Below are positions 23,140 to 32,283 of a stretch of DNA of 34,081 nt, one piece after another (positions within the stretch are counted from its first letter, which is position 1; each line of letters begins with the position of its first letter). Both the position numbers and the translations under genes were made by a program. The stretch comes from Spirochaetales bacterium. GTDB lineage: Bacteria; Spirochaetota; Spirochaetia; JABEVK01. The notes under the pieces were generated by a model. It searched no databases. It saw only the letters and a list, made by a program, of their open reading frames with translations, and was not told the DNA's origin. The DNA is taken from contig JABEVK010000128.1 of assembly GCA_013044245.1 (NCBI GenBank), positions 1 through 34,081 of the forward strand. The letters are read 5' to 3'.

Positions 23140-25193
23140 GGCAACACCACGGCTTGAAGCTCGACATTAACAGGTAACGTCACTTGCAGGGTCACCTTAC
23201 CGGTGAGGGCAGCCCCCGATTGTACGGCATAGTAGTAAAAAGCCAAGGGGGGGAGGTTTGAAACCCCATCCATCGTCTGGTATACCAAGGGTCCCGGGGT
23301 ATTCGAAGTAAAAGCGTTGGACGAATCAGAAAAGGGGTAGTAGTCGTCGGGGTTCACGGACCCGTAAGTAAAAGTCTGCGGGGGACCGGGACCGTTGGCT
23401 ATACTCGCCGCAGTAAAGGCATACGGGGGGGTAGCTGATGGTGCCGACAGTTTATAGGGGACGATTTGATCGGCGTTGGGTCCCAAAAGCATGGTAGCCG
23501 CCCATTGTTCCACCAGTTGGGGCATCGTGATGGCCGATACCCCCGAAAGACCGTTCACGAGATTAACAGCATTAACCACGGCTTGATCGGTGGTCGCGGG
23601 GCTATCCACAATATCATGAAACAGCTGGGGGCCCCCATAGTTGCGCGCCAGCCACGCCCCAAAGGCATAAGCCACCCCATAGCTGGCCAAGGGGTCATTG
23701 GTGTTCCAGTTTTCAACCCCAAGCGTGTACGAGTTATTAAAAAAGGCAAGGCGAGAGCCTGTATCATTCCCAACACCACTCGAGGACGATAAGCTCCCCG
23801 GGGCGTAGGTGTATTGGCCGCTAGTTTCGGGCACCCCACGAGGCCCTATGGTCCCTAGCGAAGAGGCCACAAAATCTTCGGTCACCATCGAGCACATTTC
23901 ATTGAGCCAGGTTTGAGTTGCCCCATTAGCGTTTTGTAGGACCTGCTTTTGGTAAAAGTGGATCATGTGCTGGAACTCGTGGGCCAAGGTCGAAAGCATC
24001 TCATTGGGCCAATACGATACTGTCGGGGTCGCCGACGAATACTGGGCCGCCCAGCCTTGAGGGGGAATATTGCTCGCTGTTAAGCTGGTGTTTCCCGAGA
24101 TACTGGGGTTGGCCAACATCTGAGAATCCAGCTGAAACATGATCTTTTGATTCGAATCGGAATACAGCGATTGTTGCAAATTGTCTGCTTCGTAAAAATA
24201 CCCGAGGGTCCCGCCGTTCCCCTGTGTGCTTGGTGCTCCTGTGCTTGATGCAGGGTTTAAGGGCAGAATAAAAATATGAATTTCGCCTTGCGGGGTAATC
24301 AGCCCTTTGTTTTGGTAATTTGTAAAATTGGTGTCACCCTGGTCAAAGTATTCCTTGCCAAAAATCGAGGTATCAAACCCATAAATATCCCCCACTCCCG
24401 GAGTCCCAGTGCTGGTCTTCACGGGTCCCGCCGAGGTCTGCGTCGTCAGGGTCCCGTTCAAAAACGCCGCCGCCAGTTTAGCCACCATGGCGGTATTGAC
24501 CTTAAACGGGTACGGATCGCCGGACACATAGTCGTACCCCTGAGCATTCCCCGAGTCAGGGTGTTGGTTATCCCAACTATTGTCCGCCACCCAGACAAAT
24601 AGGGTACGATTTACAGCGGGGGCTTGCACCACAGCACGAAGGGTGCACGTAAAATCTGTGTTCGACGGGTAATTCCCCGCTTCGATGGTCGGGGGAATGT
24701 AGGTTTCCGTCGTACTTCCGACAGTATACCCGGTTGTAGGAGCGGAATCAGCAGTTACCAGCGCACGCGCAGGCTGGGTGCGCCAATTACGGGCTATGGC
24801 CTCATTGGCCGCGACAATTGCCGGGGGCGCATCGACAGCTCGGGGTAACTGGGGCGGTAGCGAAGGAAAGGCAGCAGTGGTCAGGGCCCGAACAACCCCA
24901 GGCTGACTATCCCCAGCCACCGAGGGCATCGAAGCCGTGCTAGAAGCGCTTTCATTGGTAAAGATCAGATCTAAATGCTTTGAAGCACTGCCCAAGTCCA
25001 CCGTCACACTAACATTTTGGCTCGATGCAGTGTTGGCAGAAACCAGAGGCAAAACCGGCGAACCTGTCAACGAATAGCTTACGGTTACCGGAGCACCCTG
25101 AACCGTCGGCGTGGGTGTTGCCGAGGTCGGCACCTGGCATGACGTAAGCCCTGCTAGGGCTAACACGAGGCCCAGCGACACCAGAACTTTCAT
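23136..25193 (-). CDS. M30 (hyicolysin-like) zinc metallopeptidase lipoprotein
   Basis: 685 residues. The N-terminus MKVLVSLGLVLALAGLTSC is a lipoprotein signal with lipobox LTSC, so the mature protein is membrane-linked and exported. A Pro/Thr/Ser-rich linker follows. The zinc site HEFQH lies at 405-409 and TWLNEM at about 428-433 supplies the likely third ligand, an arrangement like that of M30 peptidases. The C-terminal region is Gly/Pro/Ser/Tyr-rich and ends in beta-like sequence. The gene starts 6 bases after the SpiroCoCo gene ends and overlaps the next gene by 4. The substrate is unknown; nutrition or host and matrix protein turnover are both possible. Confidence 0.82.
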   Translation of the reverse strand: MKVLVSLGLVLALAGLTSCQVPTSATPTPTVQGAPVTVSYSLTGSPVLPLVSANTASSQNVSVTVDLGSASKHLDLIFTNESASSTASMPSVAGDSQPGVVRALTTAAFPSLPPQLPRAVDAPPAIVAANEAIARNWRTQPARALVTADSAPTTGYTVGSTTETYIPPTIEAGNYPSNTDFTCTLRAVVQAPAVNRTLFVWVADNSWDNQHPDSGNAQGYDYVSGDPYPFKVNTAMVAKLAAAFLNGTLTTQTSAGPVKTSTGTPGVGDIYGFDTSIFGKEYFDQGDTNFTNYQNKGLITPQGEIHIFILPLNPASSTGAPSTQGNGGTLGYFYEADNLQQSLYSDSNQKIMFQLDSQMLANPSISGNTSLTASNIPPQGWAAQYSSATPTVSYWPNEMLSTLAHEFQHMIHFYQKQVLQNANGATQTWLNEMCSMVTEDFVASSLGTIGPRGVPETSGQYTYAPGSLSSSSGVGNDTGSRLAFFNNSYTLGVENWNTNDPLASYGVAYAFGAWLARNYGGPQLFHDIVDSPATTDQAVVNAVNLVNGLSGVSAITMPQLVEQWAATMLLGPNADQIVPYKLSAPSATPPYAFTAASIANGPGPPQTFTYGSVNPDDYYPFSDSSNAFTSNTPGPLVYQTMDGVSNLPPLAFYYYAVQSGAALTGKVTLQVTLPVNVELQAVVLP

Positions 25194-25199
25194 TGACTA

Positions 25200-28100
25200 C
25201 TACCTCCCGACCAGCTCGAGGATCAGCTCCACCTCTCCCAAAGAAAGTTTTGTTGCCTTGGCGATCTCTTCTTTAGCCCAGCCCTGACGGGCTAATTTGA
25301 CAACAGTTTGCCTGACTTCGGGGCTTACCCCCCCCTTGCCAGCGGGGCCAGAGGCCGCTCCGGTTGCACGATTAAGGGTGGCCAGGGTTCGTAACTGGTC
25401 TTCAGCCTCTTTGTTGGCTTCTTGCAGGCGCGACTCCGTACGTGCAATCCAATCCCGAGCCTCTTCCATTCGGGCAATTCGCCCCTCAACGTCACGAAGC
25501 ACTTGATCGAGCTGATTCAGACGTTCTAAGGCTCGGTCCACTTCATCTTTACCTTGGGTCAGCACCTTCATCCGCTTACGAAGTTCCTCAACTTCGGTAG
25601 GCATTTGATTGACATCGGTTGCCAAGGTTTTGACCGATTTTTCTATCTTTTCAAGGAGCGAGAAGTTGCGATCCACCCCGTCCGAGGTGCTATCGAGCAC
25701 ATCCCGACGACGTTCAAGGCGTTCATAGCGGTTTTCGACATCCTTTGAGTAGTCTTCAAGCTTGTGTATCTTCAGCTGAATGTCCTGCAATAGATCGGTC
25801 GACGAGTTCACTTGGTCTAAACGGAACTCAATATTTTGCGACAAGCTCAGAATTTTTTGGAAGTCGGCATCCAAACCATCGATCCGTTTCTTTTCTGAAA
25901 TAAAGCGATTCAACTTTTCAGAGGCTTCATCTCCCATCTTTTTAATCCGAGCAATCTGCGACTCAACCTCAAACAGATCCTTGCGCTGTACATCGACCTT
26001 GGCCAAATCGCTCTGGAGGTCTTCAATGGCCTCTTGCAGTTCCTGCTTGAGCTGATCGGTCCGTTCAAAGATCTTGGTTTGACTGATAAAGGCCTTTTGA
26101 CGTTTATCGATCTCTTCGAGGTTAATTGAAAGAAGGTTGGCCTGGTCTTCAATACGGCCAAAGATTTTTTTCTGCGAGGCTTCGGCTTTTTCGCGGGTAT
26201 CTTGAACCTGATTGCGGTAGTCTCGAAGTTTGAGGTCGACGTCGGCCCCCAATTCGCGATTCTTTTTCTGAAAATCCTGAAAAAAGCCTTCGTATTCCGT
26301 GCGGAAGGTATCTAAGGCGGCGTCGGTTTTGGTTCTGAGGGCATTCTCGAGTTCGTCGACACCCTGACGTAGCTGGCCAAGTTCGGTTTTTAGCGACAGC
26401 CGTTCATCGTTGGTTCTGGTAACCAAATCTTCTCGTTGAGAGTTGAATTCTTCGACCAGTGAGGTCATCTTTTCAGACAAGGCTAGGCGCAAGGAACGGT
26501 ATTGATCGCCCAGATCATTTTCAAGCTCCTTGACCTTTTGTTCCAGCTTGCTTTGCCAAATGGACAATTCTGATTGGGTGGCCTCCAACGTTGCCTGCCA
26601 TTCATTTTTCGACAAGTCAAAAGTGTCAGTAAGCGCTTTGGTCCTGTTCTCCATTTCACGGTCCAGACGGGTCAAGGCTTCGCGCACATCAATTTCGTGT
26701 CGGGCGAACTCTTGCTCAAACCGACTTCGCGAAACTCTTTCTAGTTCCAAGACCTCTTCGCGTAATTTTAACTTGGTTTGCTCAACCTGTTCGCCGTGAG
26801 ACTGAACTTGAGATTCAAGCCGCTGTCGTCCCTCTTCGATTTGCGTTTCGGTGCGTTCAAACTGAGCCTGAGCAGAAAGCTGGAGTTCGGCCAAACGGGT
26901 CCGTAAAACCTCGCCAAAAGCTTTTTCGGCCTCTTGGCGTTCCTGCTCGGTCTTTGCCCCCATTTCTCGGAGACGGCTTTCGACTGTTGCCTGCCAATCA
27001 TTGAAGGATTGTTGCATTTGAAGGTTGCGCTTTTGAAGATCCTGAAAGAATTCTTCTTCAAAGCCCTGGAGTTTCTCGCTAACGTTATCGTAGGCCCGTT
27101 CTTTCAGGTCGTCCAAGTCTTTCTCTAACCCTGCCATGGCGGAACGAAGTTGAATAAATCGGTCTTCAAGAGCTTTTTGCTCGCTTTCGCGACGTTCTTG
27201 CATGCCCTTGTCAAAGACACGGAAATCGTCTTGAACGCGGCCCGAAACCCTTTCCATGGCTTCGCGCAGGTTTTGATCTAACAGCGAAACATCCCGGCCC
27301 ACTTCTTCAAGCTTTTGCAGACGATAGCCAAAAGCGCCTTCGTACTCTTTCAGTCGAGATTCAAAACCGCCTAGCAAGGCCACCTCGCGTTCTTGTCCCT
27401 CTTTTTTGACCTGAGCCAAGGTTTTTTGTACCTCCGCTACCAGGCCTTGAGCCGACTGCCGATCGAGATCTAGCGTTCGCATCAGCTCGGTGCGCAGTTC
27501 ATCGGCGTTTTCGGTGGCTTCACGGCGAGTTTGAGCGATCTTGAGTTCTGTATCACTCTTCAGTTGGGCGGTAAGAGCCAGCATCTGAGCCCCGACTTCG
27601 GCCGAGGTTTCTTGCAAAACCGTACGTAAGCGGGCCGTTTCATCTTCGGTTTCGGTTCGTAGCAAAGAAGCATCCGACTTGACCGCGTCAATAAGATTCT
27701 GCATATCGGCGGCTTCACCATGCAGACTGTTATTGATCTTGGCCAGGTCAGCGCGAAGCCGGTCTTCGGTTTGAGACGCTAATCCCACAATGCGCTCGTC
27801 CATTTTCTTAAGAACGTCCAAGCTCAACGATTCGGCCTGTTGGGCCGCCTGGTTCATCTGCACCATAAACTGGTCGTCAAGGGCGCGTTGGGCCTGTTGA
27901 AGGAACTCGCCCTTCTGAGCGTCCAGAGCCCCAACGTAGGCGCGAAAGCCATCAACTTGATCTTTGGCTTCTTCAAGCTTTTTTACGTAGGTGTTGGTCT
28001 GAGCTTCAAAAACCGCCAGAGTATCCGTCCGCAAGGCATCGACTTCCAGGCGATTTTGAGCGCCAAACTCTTCGTGAAGCTTGACCATACTGTTTTCGAG

Positions 28101-28535
28101 GGCATTCATCTGTTCACCAGCCAGCTTGATCCGCCGGCCCACTTTATCAACAAATTCTGACTCGGTTTGCAGGCGAGCAAGGTTTTCATCGACGCGCGAG
28201 GACAAGCTATCGAGATCTTTAAGCGAGGCCGCATACCGGTCAAGCCGGTTCTGCATGTCTTCCATTTCGGGGACTCGTTCTAAAAGACTACCTTCTACCG
28301 CTTGAATCCGACGAAAAATCTCGGTCGCAGTCTTGTCATGCACCTTGAGTTCAGTTTCTAAATCCTTGACAGCGGCAGTTCGTTCTTCGACAAACGAATT
28401 GAGCTCGGCTTTGACACTTTCGGCGTACTTACGGATTTTTTCTAACGAGCGGTTGTTTTTGTCCATTTGCCGGTAAACAACCAAGATGGCAATCACCAGC
28501 CCCAGCAGGACGAAAAAGCCCAGGTCAAAATTCAT
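25200..28535 (-). CDS. SpiroCoCo-type giant coiled-coil membrane protein with C-terminal HTH
   Basis: 1,111 residues from ATG 28535, which has GGGAG 7 bases upstream; the GTG at 28541 is too close to that site. A membrane helix at about 5-20 (LGFFVLLGLVIAILVVY) anchors it, and nearly 1,000 residues of heptad coiled coil follow, rich in Glu, Lys, Arg, Gln and Leu. After a Gly/Ala/Pro break (GAASGPAGKGG) comes a helix-turn-helix-like end (VVKLARQGWAKEEIAKATKLSLGEVELIL). This plan is typical of spirochaetes. A cytoskeletal or envelope-spanning scaffold role is likely but inferred. It sits between a HAD phosphatase gene and the M30-like protease gene. Confidence 0.85.
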   Translation of the reverse strand: MNFDLGFFVLLGLVIAILVVYRQMDKNNRSLEKIRKYAESVKAELNSFVEERTAAVKDLETELKVHDKTATEIFRRIQAVEGSLLERVPEMEDMQNRLDRYAASLKDLDSLSSRVDENLARLQTESEFVDKVGRRIKLAGEQMNALENSMVKLHEEFGAQNRLEVDALRTDTLAVFEAQTNTYVKKLEEAKDQVDGFRAYVGALDAQKGEFLQQAQRALDDQFMVQMNQAAQQAESLSLDVLKKMDERIVGLASQTEDRLRADLAKINNSLHGEAADMQNLIDAVKSDASLLRTETEDETARLRTVLQETSAEVGAQMLALTAQLKSDTELKIAQTRREATENADELRTELMRTLDLDRQSAQGLVAEVQKTLAQVKKEGQEREVALLGGFESRLKEYEGAFGYRLQKLEEVGRDVSLLDQNLREAMERVSGRVQDDFRVFDKGMQERRESEQKALEDRFIQLRSAMAGLEKDLDDLKERAYDNVSEKLQGFEEEFFQDLQKRNLQMQQSFNDWQATVESRLREMGAKTEQERQEAEKAFGEVLRTRLAELQLSAQAQFERTETQIEEGRQRLESQVQSHGEQVEQTKLKLREEVLELERVSRSRFEQEFARHEIDVREALTRLDREMENRTKALTDTFDLSKNEWQATLEATQSELSIWQSKLEQKVKELENDLGDQYRSLRLALSEKMTSLVEEFNSQREDLVTRTNDERLSLKTELGQLRQGVDELENALRTKTDAALDTFRTEYEGFFQDFQKKNRELGADVDLKLRDYRNQVQDTREKAEASQKKIFGRIEDQANLLSINLEEIDKRQKAFISQTKIFERTDQLKQELQEAIEDLQSDLAKVDVQRKDLFEVESQIARIKKMGDEASEKLNRFISEKKRIDGLDADFQKILSLSQNIEFRLDQVNSSTDLLQDIQLKIHKLEDYSKDVENRYERLERRRDVLDSTSDGVDRNFSLLEKIEKSVKTLATDVNQMPTEVEELRKRMKVLTQGKDEVDRALERLNQLDQVLRDVEGRIARMEEARDWIARTESRLQEANKEAEDQLRTLATLNRATGAASGPAGKGGVSPEVRQTVVKLARQGWAKEEIAKATKLSLGEVELILELVGR

Positions 28536-28548
28536 GCCCACACTCCCA

Positions 28549-28577
28549 ATTATGACATTTTAAGGGAAAAGCGTTAA
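28549..28577 (-). promoter_or_regulatory. Promoter of the SpiroCoCo gene
   Basis: On the minus strand: TTAACG (28572-28577), 17-bp spacer, CATAAT (28549-28554). This would start transcription about 7 bases before ATG 28535 and leave out the GGGAG. An alternative -10, TAAAAT (28557-28562), would keep it but has a poorer -35. Confidence 0.5.
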
Positions 28578-28601
28578 AAATTCACCCCGGACATCACTAC
28601 T

Positions 28602-29261
28602 TCAGCCGGGCCCAAGAACAAAACGGCGCAGTTCCCGATAATCTTCAAAGGTGAAATCCGCTTCCGTATGTTCGGGGCGGAGTTTACCCAGGTGGGCGGC
28701 AGCCATCCCCGCTGACTTTGCCCCTCTGACATCGTAGCGGTAAGAGTTGCCCACGTAAACCGCCCGTTCGGGCTTTACCCCGAGTTTTTCGGCCATCTGA
28801 AGAAAAGAAGCGGGGTGCGGCTTCAAATAGCCCGATTCCTCCGACGACATCGTTACCCGCCACCAACCGTCTAGTCCCATATCCTTAAGGCGGTTCCGAA
28901 TCGGAAAATCGGATAACACCCCCAGTTTAAGCTTGGCGACTCGAAACGCCTCGAGGGTTTCGACCAAGTTCGGATAGGGCTTTAGGCCTCGAAAAACCCG
29001 AAACCAGCGGGTATAAATTTTGCCTTCGACCAGGGCATAAGCCCTTTCAGGCGAAACTTTAAGAATTTTAGCCAGATGCCGGGCTTGAACCCGATGAAAC
29101 TCATCGTTTGCTTCGGGTTTTTCGCGCAACTCAACCCGCACTTTTTCAAGAGCCAACAACAGACGGGTGTTGGTAAAAAGTGTCCCTAGTGAGGCTAAAT
29201 ACATTTTCCAATTGGGGTACAGAGTACCGTCCACATCAAAGATTACGGCGTCGAATAGCAT
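28602..29261 (-). CDS. HAD-superfamily hydrolase (phosphatase-like)
   Basis: 219 residues with the HAD motifs in order: FDVDGTLY with nucleophile Asp9 and Asp11, LSDF (motif II), Lys in GYLKPHP (motif III) and GNSYRYDVRGA (motif IV). The helical C1 cap between motifs I and II is typical of phosphoglycolate phosphatase and pyrophosphatase relatives. The substrate cannot be read from sequence. It diverges from pyrK with 65 bases between starts. No convincing promoter or ribosome site precedes ATG 29261. The SpiroCoCo gene follows by 66 bases with its own promoter. Confidence 0.9.
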   Translation of the reverse strand: MLFDAVIFDVDGTLYPNWKMYLASLGTLFTNTRLLLALEKVRVELREKPEANDEFHRVQARHLAKILKVSPERAYALVEGKIYTRWFRVFRGLKPYPNLVETLEAFRVAKLKLGVLSDFPIRNRLKDMGLDGWWRVTMSSEESGYLKPHPASFLQMAEKLGVKPERAVYVGNSYRYDVRGAKSAGMAAAHLGKLRPEHTEADFTFEDYRELRRFVLGPG

Positions 29262-29288
29262 ACTTTTCTGTGCCGAAAGTTGTCATGG

Positions 29289-29317
29289 TTTACAAAAAAA
29301 AGCAAGTTCCCTATACT
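29289..29317 (+). promoter_or_regulatory. Promoter of the pyrK-pyrD-folM-folB operon
   Basis: TTTACA (29289-29294), 17-bp spacer, TATACT (29312-29317), both one base or so from consensus. Predicted start near 29324, only 3 bases before ATG 29327. This rules against the upstream in-frame ATG at 29285, which lies before the promoter. Confidence 0.75.
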
Positions 29318-29326
29318 CGCCGCAGA

Positions 29327-30103
29327 ATGACTCAATTTGACGCCCGTGTGATGGAAAACCGGGAAGTTGCCCAAGATTATTTCGAGATTTTTCTCGAATG
29401 GCCCGCCCCTGCCCGAGCCCCGTTGCCGGGTCAGTTGGTGACATTTAATGTCGAAAAAGGTTTCCATCCCTTTCTTCGCCGCCCTTTTGCTTTTGCCTCG
29501 TACGATAAGTCGGAACGCCTCGTTAGCGTTATCTACCACCGGCGCGGCCCTGCAACCCAGCTAATTTCGTCCTTACGGTCTGGAGACACTCTGGACGTGA
29601 TAGGCCCTCGTGGTTTTGCTTTTCAACCGCCCCGGGACGCCGATCAGCCGCTGTTGGTGGGCGGAGGTATTGGCACAGGACCGGTTGTCTTTGCCGCCAA
29701 CTGGCTGGCCACAAAAGGTCTGCACCCCCGACTGATTTTAGGTTTTCGTCATCAAGGATTGTTTCCCGCCTTAACCCTGCGCCCGGAGGTGGAACTACAA
29801 GTTTGCACCGACGATGGCAGTTTGGGCTTCAAGGGCAACGTGCGAGCTTTTTTGTCCACTATACAAGCCTCTGAAAAAGACAATGCCTTTGTCTGGGCCT
29901 GCGGTCCCTACCCTATGCTCAAGGCCGTTCATGAGTGGAGCCAGGCCGAGGGACTGCCCTGTCAGGTCTCGGTCGAAGAGATCATGGCCTGCGGGGTCGG
30001 TGCCTGCTTAGGCTGTGCGGTTGAAACCGTTGATGCACGTCAAATGGTGCGGGTGTGCACCGAAGGCCCCGTTTTTGATTCTAAGGTGCTGAAATGGACA
30101 TAA
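29327..30103 (+). CDS. pyrK: Dihydroorotate dehydrogenase B, electron transfer subunit
   Basis: Passes electrons from dihydroorotate dehydrogenase to NAD+ through FAD and a [2Fe-2S] cluster. It is 258 residues, normal for PyrK. The FAD domain shows RRPFAFAS; the NAD domain shows LLVGGGIGTGP and WACGPYPML. The cluster motif is EEIMACGVGACLGCAV with a fourth Cys in VCTEGP. I place the start at ATG 29327 because the promoter ends just upstream; no Shine-Dalgarno is present. pyrD follows with a 10-base overlap, the usual pairing for the 1B enzyme. Confidence 0.95.
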   Translation: MTQFDARVMENREVAQDYFEIFLEWPAPARAPLPGQLVTFNVEKGFHPFLRRPFAFASYDKSERLVSVIYHRRGPATQLISSLRSGDTLDVIGPRGFAFQPPRDADQPLLVGGGIGTGPVVFAANWLATKGLHPRLILGFRHQGLFPALTLRPEVELQVCTDDGSLGFKGNVRAFLSTIQASEKDNAFVWACGPYPMLKAVHEWSQAEGLPCQVSVEEIMACGVGACLGCAVETVDARQMVRVCTEGPVFDSKVLKWT

Positions 30104-31011
30104 ATCCTGCGTTTTCGTTCACGTTAAAGGGCCAAGCTTGGCCTGGCTTTGTAGGAGTAGCCTCGGGCACCTTCGGGTATGCCAAAGAATATGACGGCCT
30201 GTCTGACTTTACCAAAATCGGGGCGGTTTTTACCAAGGCCATTACCCCCGAACCCCGTTTGGGCAACCCACCACCCCGAATCGTCGAAACGCCCGGCGGT
30301 ATGCTCAATTCGATAGGCTTGGCCAATGTCGGGCTTGAAGACTTTATCCGCGACAAGATGGACTTTTTGCGACGTATTCCCAGTGCTGTTGTCGTCAACG
30401 TTGCTGGGGCTCTCGAAGAAGATTACGAAAAAGTGGTCGACCGCCTCGAGGGCGTGGAGGGTATTTGGGGGTATGAGATCAATATCTCTTGCCCCAATGT
30501 TCGCCACGGCGGTATGTCGTTGGGAACCGACCCGCGCCTGGTCGAACAAATTACGGCCCGCCTACGGGGTCGCACGACCAAGCCCCTGATAGTTAAATTG
30601 TCCCCCAATGTTACTGACATCGGCGATACCGCCAGTGCCGCACAAAACGGGGGAGCCGATGCTGTTTCATGCATCAATACCTTAGTGGGGATGCTCATCG
30701 ACCTCAAAACGAAGCGGCCGGTGCTCCCTTTGAATACCGGAGGCCTTTCGGGCCCCGCCATTCTGCCTGTAGCCCTTGCCGCTGTCTGGAAGGTCTCCCG
30801 GAGGGTCAAGATTCCTGTTATCGGGATCGGTGGCATCACGCGCTGGGAAGATGCCGTTCAGCACCTCTTAGCCGGAGCTTCGGCCGTTCAGGTGGGCAGT
30901 GGCAGTTTTGCCAACCCCCGCTTAGCCGAAGAAGTCCATGAGGGAGTGCTCGAGTATGCGCGGTCGAACCAGCTGAAATCCTTGGCGGATTTTCATGCCA
31001 TGGCGGACTGA
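30094..31011 (+). CDS. pyrD: Dihydroorotate dehydrogenase B, catalytic subunit
   Basis: Oxidises dihydroorotate to orotate in pyrimidine synthesis. It is a 305-residue FMN barrel of class 1B. The catalytic base Cys133 lies in NISCPN, as in the soluble class 1 enzymes (class 2 has Ser). FMN-binding signatures IVKLSPNVTDI, NTLVGM and IPVIGIGGI are present. It works with PyrK directly upstream. The 3' end overlaps the reductase gene by 17 bases. Confidence 0.97.
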   Translation: MDINPAFSFTLKGQAWPGFVGVASGTFGYAKEYDGLSDFTKIGAVFTKAITPEPRLGNPPPRIVETPGGMLNSIGLANVGLEDFIRDKMDFLRRIPSAVVVNVAGALEEDYEKVVDRLEGVEGIWGYEINISCPNVRHGGMSLGTDPRLVEQITARLRGRTTKPLIVKLSPNVTDIGDTASAAQNGGADAVSCINTLVGMLIDLKTKRPVLPLNTGGLSGPAILPVALAAVWKVSRRVKIPVIGIGGITRWEDAVQHLLAGASAVQVGSGSFANPRLAEEVHEGVLEYARSNQLKSLADFHAMAD

Positions 31012-31729
31012 ACCCCTCGCTCTGGTAACAGGAGTGGCTCGTCTCGGGACGGGTTGGGTGCGTCTGTTGCGCCAAAATGGTTGGCAGGTGGCTTACAGCT
31101 GGCATCAATTGCCCCCGCCAGAGCTTGAAACCCTGACTCAAACTCAACCAGAGCTGGTTCACGGCTTTCGTTGTGATTTAGAACAACCTTACTCCGCTGG
31201 AAAGCTTTTTGACCAGGTGACGCACTGGGCGGGTAAGACACCGTCCTTGGTGCTCCATGCGGCGTCACGGTGGTTCAACGATACTGTAGCCGACACCACC
31301 GAAGAAGCCTGGTTTACCTCGCTTAGGCTCCACGCCTGGCCTTTGGCAGCTTGGACTCGCCAATTGCTTGCCGCCGGCACCCCGGCTAGTTTGATCACCG
31401 TTTTAGATGCCAGGACCTCGGCCCCGACGCCTGGGGAGTTTTCGTATGGCTGGGGTAAACGTCTAGCCGCCGGGCTTGTTGCTGATTTAGCACGGCAAGC
31501 GGCCCCCTTGGTTCGAGTCAACGGGTTAGCCTTGGGCCCGGTGTTATCCCCCACTGGTGGGGAACTTCGTTGGGATAGCTGGGTCAAAGCCCTCCCCCTG
31601 GGGGTGCAACCCCCTTTAAGTGACATCGACCAAGCCCTCTTATTTTTGCTTAACAGCACCTCTGTTACGGGAGAAATCTTGCATATCGATGGTGGTGCAG
31701 GCCTAGTACGGCGGGAGCTGTCGCTATGA
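30995..31729 (+). CDS. folM: Short-chain reductase of the PTR1/FolM type (pteridine or dihydromonapterin reductase)
   Basis: 244-residue NAD(P)-dependent SDR. The cofactor loop is TGVARLG (12-18), the form seen in pteridine reductases (TGxxxRLG). The active site reads LDARTSAP with Asp138 and then YGWGK with Tyr151 and Lys155. In PTR1 the triad is Asp-Tyr-Lys with the same 13 and 4 residue spacing, in place of the Ser of most SDRs. VRVNGLALGP and the C-terminal GEILHIDGGAGL also fit. It lies directly before folB (4-base overlap), supporting a role in folate or pterin reduction. Symbol by similarity; substrate (dihydrofolate, dihydrobiopterin or dihydromonapterin) not determined. Confidence 0.78.
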   Translation: MPWRTEPLALVTGVARLGTGWVRLLRQNGWQVAYSWHQLPPPELETLTQTQPELVHGFRCDLEQPYSAGKLFDQVTHWAGKTPSLVLHAASRWFNDTVADTTEEAWFTSLRLHAWPLAAWTRQLLAAGTPASLITVLDARTSAPTPGEFSYGWGKRLAAGLVADLARQAAPLVRVNGLALGPVLSPTGGELRWDSWVKALPLGVQPPLSDIDQALLFLLNSTSVTGEILHIDGGAGLVRRELSL

Positions 31730-32103
31730 CGTTACCGTTGCCCGAAAGTGATTACCTAACTTTGTCCAATTGGCGCGTTCGTGTTGGCATCGGTGCCTAT
31801 CAAAAAGAAAAACATGGTCGTCAGCCGTTAATTCTTACCGTTAAGCTCTGGGGGGAATTTCACCAGGCGGCGCAAACCGACCGTTTAGAAGCGACTCTTG
31901 ACTACGCCGACCTTAAACGTCGGTTTGAACAAGCCATTTACCCCCGCCGGTGGGAACTTCTTGAGAGCTTTGCCGACGAGTCAGCTGAGTTTTTTTTAAA
32001 CCAGAATTTGGTCCAGGCGGTAGAACTCACGGTAGCTAAACCCCGCGCCTTGGCCCCTGCGTTGATTAGCTACACCTGTCGCCGCATCAAATCGACACAG
32101 TGA
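31726..32103 (+). CDS. folB: Dihydroneopterin aldolase
   Basis: Converts 7,8-dihydroneopterin to 6-hydroxymethyl-dihydropterin in folate synthesis. It is 125 residues, normal for the family, with the start RVRVGIGAYQKEKHGRQPLILTVKL and the central LDYADL. ELTVAKPRAL supplies the conserved Lys. In the usual YExE motif the first Glu is Gln here (AYQKE), worth checking against homologues. ATG 31726 overlaps the reductase stop as ATGA, so translation is coupled. It is the last gene of the pyrK-pyrD-folM-folB unit; no terminator is visible after it. Confidence 0.9.
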   Translation: MTLPLPESDYLTLSNWRVRVGIGAYQKEKHGRQPLILTVKLWGEFHQAAQTDRLEATLDYADLKRRFEQAIYPRRWELLESFADESAEFFLNQNLVQAVELTVAKPRALAPALISYTCRRIKSTQ

Positions 32104-32150
32104 GTCAAATTTATACACTATATTTTCTCCCCAAACCTATTGTTTCTTAT

Positions 32151-32165
32151 TGACACATTACGTCA
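32151..32165. promoter_or_regulatory. Possible enhancer site for the sigma-54 promoter
   Basis: TGACACATTACGTCA has 4-base inverted arms (TGAC and GTCA), with a further TTGACC copy nearby at 32170. It is about 145 bases upstream of the predicted hsp20 start, a usual distance for an enhancer-binding protein. The arms are short, so chance is possible. Confidence 0.3.
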
Positions 32166-32283
32166 CATTTTGACCCACTTCAAGAATATTTTCTTTCCCC
32201 TCGATCGTTCCGACTAGCCCCCAAACCCCATAAAACCTCACTTTCAGCCCAATAAATGCCGAATTTTTAAACAAAATGAGAGT

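Noticed and set aside
28583-28610. CCCGG/CCGGG inverted repeat just after the HAD gene as a terminator
   Set aside because: Only 5 bp of stem, a loop of more than 12 bases and no proper T tract.
29285-29326. Longer pyrK start at ATG 29285
   Set aside because: It lies upstream of the promoter's -35/-10 pair and adds a Lys/Arg-rich stretch absent from the normal PyrK start.
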